From Archangium gephyra (GTDB lineage Bacteria > Myxococcota > Myxococcia > Myxococcales > Myxococcaceae), in assembly GCF_001027285.1 (NCBI RefSeq), contig NZ_CP011509.1:2798501-2862500 (forward strand): a stretch of DNA of 64,000 bases, written 5' to 3'. Shown piece after piece: positions 57,700 to 64,000 of this stretch (positions within the stretch are counted from its first letter, which is position 1; the number at the start of each line of letters is the position of its first letter). Below the pieces are notes generated by a model. That model saw only the letters and a list, made by a program, of their open reading frames with translations, had not been told where the DNA came from and did not search any database. The translations under genes and the position numbers were made by a program.

Positions 57700-59775
57700 T
57701 CACGCCGGGGCCGGGTGCTCCCTCGCCTCGCCGGCCCCGGGCCGCTGTCCCAGCGGGAGCAGCAGCTCGAAGGTGGAGCCCTCCCCGGGGCGGCTCTCCA
57801 CGTGAATCGTCCCGCCATGGGACTCGGCGATCTGCCGGGTGAGGAACAGCCCCAGGCCCAGCCCCCCGTACCGGCGGGACGACACCGCCCGCTCGAAGCG
57901 CTCGAAGATGCGCTCCAGCGCCTCGGGGGCGATGCCGATGCCATGGTCCCTCACCGCGATGCGGACCGCGCCTCCCTCGGCGGAGACGTGGACCTCGATG
58001 GGGCGCCCGGCGCCGAACTTGAGCGCGTTCGTCACCAGGTTGATGAGCGCCTGCTCGATGCGGCCCCGGTCCCACCAGGCGGTGAGGCCCGGCTCCACCT
58101 CCCACCGCAGCGGGCTGCCAACGCGCGTGGCCTCCTCGTCGAAGGCGTCCAGCACCTGCTCCACCAGTCCGGCCACGTCCACCTCTTCCCGGTGGAGCTC
58201 CAGCTGGCCGGTGGTGATGCGTCCCACGTCCAGCAGCCGCTCGACGAGCTGGCTCAGCCGCTCGAGCTGGCGTGACGTCGCGCGGACCTTCTCGCGCGCG
58301 TTCTCGGAGGCCTGCTCCCGGCGCAGCAGCGCGTGGAGGCTCTGCATGCGCAGCGTGAGCGCGGTCAGCGGCGTGCGCAGCTCGTGGGCGGCGACGGCGA
58401 TGAACTCGTTGCGCGCCTCGATGGCCTGCCGTGCCTCCGCGTACAGGCGCGCGCTCTCCAGCGCCATGCTGCAGCGGTAGGCCAGCTCCTCGGCCAGCGA
58501 GCGCTCCGCCACCTCCGCGCAGTGGGCCCGCTCATCGCTCATGAGCACGAGCACCCCCTGGACCTGGTCCCGGACCCAGAGCGGAGCCAGCACGACCGTG
58601 CCCTCCCGGGTGCACCAGCGCCTGGAGGTGGTGGGCAGGGGCGGCAGGTGCCCGCGCAGGCGCGCCTCCCGGGCGGGGCTCCATCCCGCCTGCGCCACCC
58701 GCTCCAACAGACCGTTCTCGCCCACCAGCCACACCGCGAAGCCCGCGCACGTCCGTGGAACGACGAGGTGCCCCACGCGCGGAAAGGTCTCCCGCACGTC
58801 CAACGACGCCGCGAGCACCGTGCCCGTCTCCACCAGGAGCCGCTGGAGCTCCTCCGTGCGCCACCGCTCGGAGACCACCGCCGCCAGCGTCAGCGCCGTC
58901 AGGCCGAGGATCGCCAGGAAGACCTGGAGGGTGAACAACTTCTCGGGCTGCGAGGCGGCCAGACTGGCGAAGGGACCTCGCCCCAGGAGGGTGTGCCAGA
59001 CAGCGATGGCGGCCACCACCACCGAGGTGCTCGCCGCGCCCAGGGGGCCCCTCCGCAGCGCCCCCCACAGGATGAAGAAGAAGCTGATGTAGACCAGCGA
59101 GGCCCGGAGTCCCTCGGGCTCGGGATGGCCGAAGATGAAGTGCGCGCCCAGCGCCGTCAGCGCGAGCATCACCCCGAGCTCCACGCCGAGGCGGAAGCGC
59201 TTCGGGCGGGAGGCCGGGGGCGTCCACGTCAACAGCAGGGGGGCGACGAGGATCGTCCCCAGCCCGTCACTCAGCCACCAGTTGGCCCAGTCCGCCAGGA
59301 AGGAGGACGGTTCGCTCGAGAAGGTGTAGCCGAGAGAGCCGATCGTGGCGCTGACCAGGGGGCCCACCACTCCTCCGAAGAGGAGCAGCCCGGCGAGCTC
59401 CCAGCGGCGGGTGAGCCGGAGATCGGTGCCCACGAAGCGGCGGATCAGCCACGCACCCACCAGGGGGCGCAGGCAGTTGGCCAGGCCCCACAAGGCGGAG
59501 GTCCAGAGCGGGATGGGGAAGCCATGGAGGTGCACCGAGACGAAGTCGGCCAGGAAGATGGCGGCCAGCAGGACAGGCCAGCCCTGGGGTGGGGTGCGCA
59601 GCAGGAAGGCCAGCGAGAGCCCGCTCGGCAGCCAGAGCACGGCACTCGGGTGGGGCGGGAAGACGAACTGGTTGGAGAACCATCCCGTCACGACGAACGA
59701 CACCCCGAGCACCAGGGCCCGGAGCCCCAGTTCGTCGCGGAGAGAAGCCCGGTGGGCTGTCTTGGAAGGTTCCAT
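57700..59775 (-). CDS. MASE1-type membrane histidine kinase with GAF domain
   Basis: This 691-residue sensor has eight to nine N-terminal membrane helices of the MASE1 type (about 15-300; FPPHPSAVLWLPSGLSLAFLL is its signature). A GAF-like domain follows (about 320-440, LVETGTVLAASLDVRETF). The kinase core has His464 in VAAHELRTPLTALTLRM, ATPase N box LINLVTNALKFG, DHGIGI and GGLGLGLFLTRQI. It should be an active kinase. MASE1 sensors respond to membrane signals of unknown kind. Start ATG 59775 follows GGTGGGGGCAGG; a GTG at 59823 is possible. No response regulator is beside it. Confidence 0.9.
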   Translation of the reverse strand: MEPSKTAHRASLRDELGLRALVLGVSFVVTGWFSNQFVFPPHPSAVLWLPSGLSLAFLLRTPPQGWPVLLAAIFLADFVSVHLHGFPIPLWTSALWGLANCLRPLVGAWLIRRFVGTDLRLTRRWELAGLLLFGGVVGPLVSATIGSLGYTFSSEPSSFLADWANWWLSDGLGTILVAPLLLTWTPPASRPKRFRLGVELGVMLALTALGAHFIFGHPEPEGLRASLVYISFFFILWGALRRGPLGAASTSVVVAAIAVWHTLLGRGPFASLAASQPEKLFTLQVFLAILGLTALTLAAVVSERWRTEELQRLLVETGTVLAASLDVRETFPRVGHLVVPRTCAGFAVWLVGENGLLERVAQAGWSPAREARLRGHLPPLPTTSRRWCTREGTVVLAPLWVRDQVQGVLVLMSDERAHCAEVAERSLAEELAYRCSMALESARLYAEARQAIEARNEFIAVAAHELRTPLTALTLRMQSLHALLRREQASENAREKVRATSRQLERLSQLVERLLDVGRITTGQLELHREEVDVAGLVEQVLDAFDEEATRVGSPLRWEVEPGLTAWWDRGRIEQALINLVTNALKFGAGRPIEVHVSAEGGAVRIAVRDHGIGIAPEALERIFERFERAVSSRRYGGLGLGLFLTRQIAESHGGTIHVESRPGEGSTFELLLPLGQRPGAGEAREHPAPA

Positions 59776-59880
59776 CCTGCCCCCACCCGGAAGGCTATGC
59801 CCCGCTTCCCGGGTGCACTGCACACGAGCGGGAGTGGGTGCTCCCTCGCCTGGAGACGGGCCTGTCCAGGCGGTGCCCGC

Positions 59881-60462
59881 TCAAGCCCGTGTGCGGATGC
59901 CGTCGAGGATCACGCCCAGCATCCGGGGGAAGACCTGCTCCGCTGTCATCCCCAGCTCGGCGAGCACGTCTGGCCGCATGAGCTGGTCCACCAGGGTGAG
60001 CACCATGCGGAGGACGAGCCGGGGCTCCACGTCCGCGCGCAGCGCACCGAGCTTCACCCCCGCGGCGAGGAACGCGCCGAAGCGCTTCTGCACCGCCTCG
60101 CGCCGCAGCTCCAGCAGCTTCTGCCAGAGCGCGGGAGCGTCGCGTTGCAGATCCCTGAGCACCATGGCTCCGCGCTCGTAGCGGCCGGCCAGCGTCCGGA
60201 TGAAGGCCTCCAGGCGCTCGCCGAAGTCCCGCCGCTCGTCCTCGAGGATGGCGCGCAGCTCCTCGCCGATGCGGGCGAAGCTGGCGGTGATGGCCGCCTC
60301 GCCCAGCTCCTCCTTGCTGGAGAAGTGCCGGTAGAGCGTCTTCTTGCTCATCCGCAGCTCGGTGGCGAGGTCATCCATCGTCACGCGCGAGTAGCCGTGG
60401 GTGAGGAAGAACTGCTCGGCCTTCTCCAGGATGCGCGCGCGTGCCTCATCCGCTTCCGTCAC
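59881..60462 (-). CDS. TetR-family transcriptional regulator
   Basis: This 193-residue repressor has an N-terminal TetR helix-turn-helix: AEQFFLTHGYSRVTMDDLA, then MSKKTLYRHFSSKEEL. The ligand-binding C-terminal domain is all helical. The GTG start at 60462 overlaps the P450 stop by four bases (GTGA), so it is the second gene of a coupled operon. The likely operator is the nested inverted repeat around 61822-61870, in front of the P450 gene, giving autoregulation. The inducer is probably a P450 substrate or product, which is inference. Confidence 0.92.
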   Translation of the reverse strand: MTEADEARARILEKAEQFFLTHGYSRVTMDDLATELRMSKKTLYRHFSSKEELGEAAITASFARIGEELRAILEDERRDFGERLEAFIRTLAGRYERGAMVLRDLQRDAPALWQKLLELRREAVQKRFGAFLAAGVKLGALRADVEPRLVLRMVLTLVDQLMRPDVLAELGMTAEQVFPRMLGVILDGIRTRA

Positions 60463-61796
60463 GCGACGGCTCCCTGGCGAGGCCCCTGGTACACCATCTC
60501 CACGCCGCCACCGGGGCCGATGGTGACGTTGCGGCGCACCGGGCGCTCCGGCGTGTCGCTCGCGAGCGAGAAGCGGTGCATGGCCAGCAGCGTACCCAGG
60601 ACGATGCGCATCTCGTACTGCGCGAAGGCGGCCCCGATGCAGCGCCGCGCGCCGCCGCCGAAGGGCAGGTACTCGAAGGGCGAGTACTTGCGCTCGAGGA
60701 AGCGCTCGGGGCGGAAGCGCTCGGGCTCGGGGTAGATGACTGGATCCACGTGCGCCAGGGCGATGGCGGCCATGAGGGCGGTGCCGGGCGGCAGCTCGCG
60801 CCCGCGCAGGGTGAAGGGCGCCACGGTGCGGCGGCCCACCACCGCGACGACGGGGTGGAGGCGCAGCGACTCGTCACACACCGCGGTGAGGTAGGGCAGC
60901 TTCGTGAGCGCCTCCGGGTCGGGCGTGGGGCCCAGCGGGGCCAGCTCCTCCAGCAGCCGCTGCTTCGTCTCGGGGACGCGGTGCAGGTGGTAGAGCGCCC
61001 AGGCCATGCCGATGGCCGTCGTCTCGTGGCCGGCGATGAGCAGGGTGCGCAGCTCGTCCTTCAGCTCCGCGTCCGTCATGGGCTGGCCGTTCTCGTCCCG
61101 CGCGGCGAGCAGCAGGCTGAGGATGTCGGTGTGGCCGGCCTCGTGTCCGCGCCGGGTGGCGAGCTCCTCCGTCAACAACTGGTCCAGCTCCGCCACGTGG
61201 CGCTGGAAGCGGGCCCAGGGGCCCCGGCCCCCGAAGGAGCGGCGCAGCGGCACCGCCATCATCAGCAGCGGCGTATAGGCCTCCATGTAGCCCACCAGCA
61301 CCTCGCGGTAGCGCCGCACGCGCTCCGGCTCCTCGATGCCGAAGACGGCGCGGATGATGACCTCGAGGGAGATGGACTGGGTGAGCTCCTGGGCGCGGAA
61401 GGGGCCGCCCGGACGCAGCGTCTCCACCGCGCGCAGGGTGATGTCCCGCATGAGCTGCCCGTAGGCGCGCATGCGCTCGCCGTGGAAGGGGGGCATGAGC
61501 AGCTTGCGCTCGCGCTTGTGGCGCTGCCCACCCATCAGCAGCAGCGAGTTGTCTCCCACCGCGGGCGCCAGGGGCAGCTGGCCCAGGGGCTCGAAGGTGG
61601 CGGGATCCGCGCTGAAGATGTCGCGGATGCCCTCCGGGTCTCCCGTGATGACCACGTTGCCCACCGGCAGCGGCGCGGTGAACGGATCCCCGTAACGCGC
61701 ACGGCAGTCGACGAAGAAACCGGTGGCGTCCCGGATGAAGCGGAACGTCTGCACCGGGGTGATGCGGGGCCCGGATGGCAGCTGCGGCGTGCTCAT
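60459..61796 (-). CDS. Cytochrome P450
   Basis: This 445-residue heme monooxygenase has heme ligand Cys386 in FGGGARRCIGAAFAQ, the I-helix oxygen motif AGHETTAIGMAW, the K-helix ExxR (DESLRLHP) and FRPERFLE. No membrane anchor is present, as in most bacterial enzymes. The I-helix AGHET and the heme loop with two Arg before Cys resemble the CYP110/CYP102-like group that often acts on fatty acids or terpenes; the substrate is not predictable. AGGAGG lies seven bases before ATG 61796. It is the first gene of an operon with a TetR regulator; redox partners are not encoded nearby. Confidence 0.95.
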   Translation of the reverse strand: MSTPQLPSGPRITPVQTFRFIRDATGFFVDCRARYGDPFTAPLPVGNVVITGDPEGIRDIFSADPATFEPLGQLPLAPAVGDNSLLLMGGQRHKRERKLLMPPFHGERMRAYGQLMRDITLRAVETLRPGGPFRAQELTQSISLEVIIRAVFGIEEPERVRRYREVLVGYMEAYTPLLMMAVPLRRSFGGRGPWARFQRHVAELDQLLTEELATRRGHEAGHTDILSLLLAARDENGQPMTDAELKDELRTLLIAGHETTAIGMAWALYHLHRVPETKQRLLEELAPLGPTPDPEALTKLPYLTAVCDESLRLHPVVAVVGRRTVAPFTLRGRELPPGTALMAAIALAHVDPVIYPEPERFRPERFLERKYSPFEYLPFGGGARRCIGAAFAQYEMRIVLGTLLAMHRFSLASDTPERPVRRNVTIGPGGGVEMVYQGPRQGAVA

Positions 61797-61821
61797 GGCT
61801 CGTCCTCCTGGGAACGGCGCT

Positions 61822-61870
61822 GGAAACCGAGGAAACTATATTCGTTTTCTGAGTTTCCCGCAACGTTTCC
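61822..61870 (-). promoter_or_regulatory. P450-tetR promoter with nested inverted-repeat operator
   Basis: On the minus strand TTGCGG (61858-61863) and TATAGT (61835-61840) are separated by exactly 17 nt, a sigma70-type promoter with start near 61828. The inner inverted repeat GGAAACT / AGTTTCC (61831-61837, 61852-61858) covers the spacer and -10. A second GGAAAC / GTTTCC pair lies outside it (61822-61827, 61865-61870). This looks like a TetR operator with two overlapping sites. Confidence 0.7.
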
Positions 61871-61878
61871 CGGTGCGC

Positions 61879-63690
61879 TCAGGGCTGGGGTTGCTTGAGC
61901 CGCACGCCGTGCTCGCGCTCCAGCAGGGCCTGCGTTTCGGCGGACACACCCGTGCCCCGCAGGTCCAACTCGCGCAGCCGAGGCAATTGGAGGAGCACGC
62001 GCATGCCCGCGTCCGTGACCGTGTCACGTGTCAAATACAGGGTGCGCAGCGAGGGGGGCAGGTGCGCGAGGCCCGCGTCGGTGATGCGGGTGCTCGCCAG
62101 ACTGAGCCAGGTGAGCTGGCCCAACCTCGCGAGCAGCGGGGCACTCGCGTCCTCGAGCTTCGTGCCGCCGAGGTCCAGCGAGGAGAGCCGCGGCAGGTGC
62201 TCGAGCGCGGAGAGCCCCGGCCCCTGGATGGGAGAGGCGCGGAGGTAGAGCGTCTCCAGGTCAGGCAGTGTGGTGAGGTGCGTGAGCCCCGCGTCCGTCA
62301 CCTGCGTCTTCACGAGGTGCAGGGACTGGAGACGTGGGAAGAGCTGGAGGGTGGCGAGCCCGTCATCGGTGAGCGGGGTGCGGCTCAGGTCGAGGTGGCG
62401 CAGGGACGGGCGCGGACCCAGCCGGCGTGGGCCCTCGGCGCCGAGCGCCGTCGCGCTGAGGTCGAGCCGGGCGAGGGCGTGCAGGGGCGCGAGTGCTTCC
62501 AGCGAGGCGTCATCGAGCGGGAGCCCGGAGAGGGAGAGGGACTCCAGCCGCTCGAGGCCTCCGACGACGCGCAGGCCGGTGCCAGTGACGGCGGTGCGTG
62601 ACAGGTCCAACTCGCGCAGCGTGCGCAGGGGGGCGAGGTGCTGGAGACCGGCGTCGGTGAGGGCCGAGTCATCGAGCTGGAGCGTCACCAGCTTCTGGAG
62701 CCCGGAGAGCCAGCGGAGCCCGGTGCCTTCGACGCGTGTCTTGCTGAGCACCAGGGCATACAGGGAGCCCAGTCCGGCGAGGTGCTCGAGCCCGGCGTCC
62801 GACACCCGGGTGCCTCCGAGGTGGAGCGCCTCCAGGCTTCGTGGCCCGGCGAGATGGACGAGCCCCGCGTTGGTGGTGGCGGTCCTCGCCAGGCCGAGCT
62901 CCACCAACTGGGGCATGCGGCGGAGGGCGGAGAGCCCCGCGTCGGTGACCTGGGTTCCACTGAGGATGAGCGTGCGCAGGTGCGAGCCGGGCAGCAGGGC
63001 GAGCACGGTGTCATCGGACATGGTGTCGGAGAGGTCGAGCCACTCCAATTCAGGGAGGCGGGCGAGGAAGTCGAGCCCCGGAGGACCGACGGCGGTGCTC
63101 CCAAGGCCGAGGCGGCGCAGCCCGGTGAGGCTGGCGAGGGGAGCCAGGCCCCGGAGCGACACGGCGGTCTCGTTCAGCAGTAGCTCCGTGAGCCCCGTCC
63201 TTCCCTCCAGGTGGACGAGCCCCTTGTTGGTCACGCGGGTGCGCTCGAGGCGGAGGGAGGTCAGCGTCTCCAGGCCGCGGAGGGCGGCGAGGTGCGCATC
63301 GCCCAACGCCGTATCCGAGAAATACAGGGTGGAGAGCCGGGTGCCCTCGACGAGCCGGGCGAGGAGGGCGGGCTCGGGAAGTCCGTGCTCACCGAAGGAG
63401 AGACCCGGGACCTGGTACTCGCGCAGCACGGAGGCGAGTGCGAGGGCCTCGGCCTCGGTGCGGACGGGAGCCAGGGGCACGGCGTACTGGCGGGGGTCCA
63501 GTATCTCGTCGGGACCGAGCTCCCGGGGCAGCGTCCCGCAGTCGAAGGAGGAGCCGTCCGGGTGGAGCCAGTACAACCGGAGAAGAGGCCGAGGCGGCTC
63601 GGCGGCGGGGGGAGGCGCGGGGAGGGGCGTGGGACGCGGAGGGGTCGCGCAGGCCGAGACCAGGAACAGGAGAAGAAGCAACCGGACCAT
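61879..63690 (-). CDS. Leucine-rich repeat lipoprotein
   Basis: This 603-residue lipoprotein has signal MVRLLLLLFLVSAC with a good lipobox (VSAC) and then a Pro-rich spacer. A unique region of about 90 residues containing two Cys follows. About 20 leucine-rich repeats of 23-24 residues (about 95-600) form the rest, with pattern LxxLxLSxTxVTDAGLxxL. This RNase-inhibitor-like LRR type is common in delta-proteobacteria and planctomycetes and makes a curved protein-binding surface. It should sit on the outer membrane or cell surface. No partner is indicated. It lies upstream of the P450 promoter on the same strand, 82 bp before the P450 start. Confidence 0.85.
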   Translation of the reverse strand: MVRLLLLLFLVSACATPPRPTPLPAPPPAAEPPRPLLRLYWLHPDGSSFDCGTLPRELGPDEILDPRQYAVPLAPVRTEAEALALASVLREYQVPGLSFGEHGLPEPALLARLVEGTRLSTLYFSDTALGDAHLAALRGLETLTSLRLERTRVTNKGLVHLEGRTGLTELLLNETAVSLRGLAPLASLTGLRRLGLGSTAVGPPGLDFLARLPELEWLDLSDTMSDDTVLALLPGSHLRTLILSGTQVTDAGLSALRRMPQLVELGLARTATTNAGLVHLAGPRSLEALHLGGTRVSDAGLEHLAGLGSLYALVLSKTRVEGTGLRWLSGLQKLVTLQLDDSALTDAGLQHLAPLRTLRELDLSRTAVTGTGLRVVGGLERLESLSLSGLPLDDASLEALAPLHALARLDLSATALGAEGPRRLGPRPSLRHLDLSRTPLTDDGLATLQLFPRLQSLHLVKTQVTDAGLTHLTTLPDLETLYLRASPIQGPGLSALEHLPRLSSLDLGGTKLEDASAPLLARLGQLTWLSLASTRITDAGLAHLPPSLRTLYLTRDTVTDAGMRVLLQLPRLRELDLRGTGVSAETQALLEREHGVRLKQPQP

Positions 63691-63720
63691 GCCCGGAGCC
63701 TACCTCCCCGTGGCCATCTC

Positions 63721-63754
63721 CCCTCTCCCTTCGGGAGAGGGACGGGGTGAGGGT
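63721..63754 (+). repeat. REP-like palindromic intergenic element, copy 3
   Basis: A perfect 9-bp stem CCCTCTCCC / GGGAGAGGG (63721-63729, 63733-63741) with loop TTC is followed by acggggtgagggt. This matches the copy at 26499 in stem, loop length and tail; similarity continues for about 20 bp into cccgggttg. Confidence 0.75.
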
Positions 63755-63798
63755 ATCGAGGTCCCGGGTTGGACCCGTGTCGTGGACGCCGTGACGAC

Positions 63799-64000
63799 TC
63801 AGTGCACCACGGTGACAGGGCGTCCCGCGTGTTGAACGACGCGGTCGCTCACGGAGCCGAGCAACCACTTGCCACCGGGGTTGAGGCCGCGGGCGCCGAC
63901 GACGATGTGGTCCGCGCCGAGCTTGTCGGCCAGGGAGACGATGGTGTCGGCGGGGCGGCCGATCTCCACGATCTTCTCCACCTGGGTCTTGGGGAGATCG
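63799..64000 (-). CDS. Universal stress protein (UspA family), C-terminal part, cut by window edge
   Basis: The last 66 codons of a gene entering from beyond the window are present. The sequence ADHIVVGARGLNPGGKWLL followed by GSVSDRVVQHAGRPVTVVH has the G-x2-G-x9-G-S ATP-binding motif of UspA proteins and the closing strand. UspA proteins are small ATP-binding stress regulators. The start is outside, so it is unknown whether this is a single or tandem Usp protein. Confidence 0.9.
   Translation of the reverse strand, partial: DLPKTQVEKIVEIGRPADTIVSLADKLGADHIVVGARGLNPGGKWLLGSVSDRVVQHAGRPVTVVH

Noticed and set aside
60459-60462. Possible frameshift between P450 and TetR because of the shared bases
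   Set aside because: The 4-nt GTGA overlap is ordinary translational coupling and both proteins are complete.

Overview
The window is about 64 kb of very GC-rich DNA with long, tightly packed genes. Its contents are typical of a fruiting myxobacterium, most likely suborder Cystobacterineae (Archangium/Cystobacter/Stigmatella type). Indicators are sigma54 enhancer-binding regulators, a Ser/Thr kinase with TPRs, several histidine kinases, TPR-CHAT and leucine-rich lipoproteins, a type IVa minor-pilin/PilY1 cluster, a MYXO-CTERM-like sorting segment, and Pro/Ala-rich linker proteins. I saw no rRNA, tRNA, CRISPR array, prophage or IS element. The only mobile element recognised is one group II intron. 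The genus is inference from gene content.

Layout. 1-6.0 kb: end of an AbrB-like permease, an unlinked YidD, an NtrC-type regulator divergent from a cache-type histidine kinase, and a Cys-rich lipoprotein. 6.0-12.2 kb: a secreted TPR-CHAT protease candidate, an FHA-sigma54 regulator and an ADYC-like lipoprotein. 12.1-21.1 kb: a minus-strand signalling run (RDD/zinc-ribbon protein, MshEN-HEAT protein, membrane histidine kinase, Ser/Thr kinase-TPR). 21.2-28.0 kb: housekeeping and stress genes (GlsB-like, rsmE, EEP nuclease/phosphatase, asparaginase II, adenylate cyclase, Mpo1-like, prmA). 28.2-36.5 kb: the minor pilin operon fimT-pilV-pilW-pilX-pilY1, ended by a strong terminator. 36.6-38.5 kb: the group II intron, sitting immediately behind that terminator. 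38.5-47.3 kb: M16 peptidase, coiled-coil protein, hemW, DUF2007-TPR protein, NlpC/P60 protein, a cupin remnant and a PPP phosphatase. 47.4-55.0 kb: one 7.6-kb gene for a giant Ca-binding repeat protein fused to an OmpA-family protein. 55.3-64 kb: a TPR membrane protein, a DUF4388/J-like/TPR protein, a MASE1 histidine kinase, a tetR-P450 operon with a readable promoter/operator, an LRR lipoprotein and the end of a universal stress protein gene.

Working together. Two sets look like functional units. The five pilus genes overlap or are spaced by about 5-11 nt and should build the priming/tip complex of the type IV pilus. The P450 and TetR genes overlap by 4 nt behind a sigma70-type promoter embedded in nested inverted repeats, so the TetR protein probably represses its own operon. 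The 12-21 kb run (MshEN protein, HK, Pkn) has gaps of 24 and 33 nt and is probably co-transcribed, but its output is unknown. The strongest candidate for something undescribed is the 2,526-residue protein at 47.4-55.0 kb, in which a MYXO-CTERM-like tail and a second signal peptide share the same residues in the middle of the chain. Intergenic gaps of 250-280 bp lie at 2348-2611, 10641-10900, 27967-28230 and 55003-55276. They are divergent or gene-upstream regions with no gene I can support. The only gene-free stretch over 300 bp, 36547-37047, holds the pilY1 terminator and the 5' RNA part of the group II intron.
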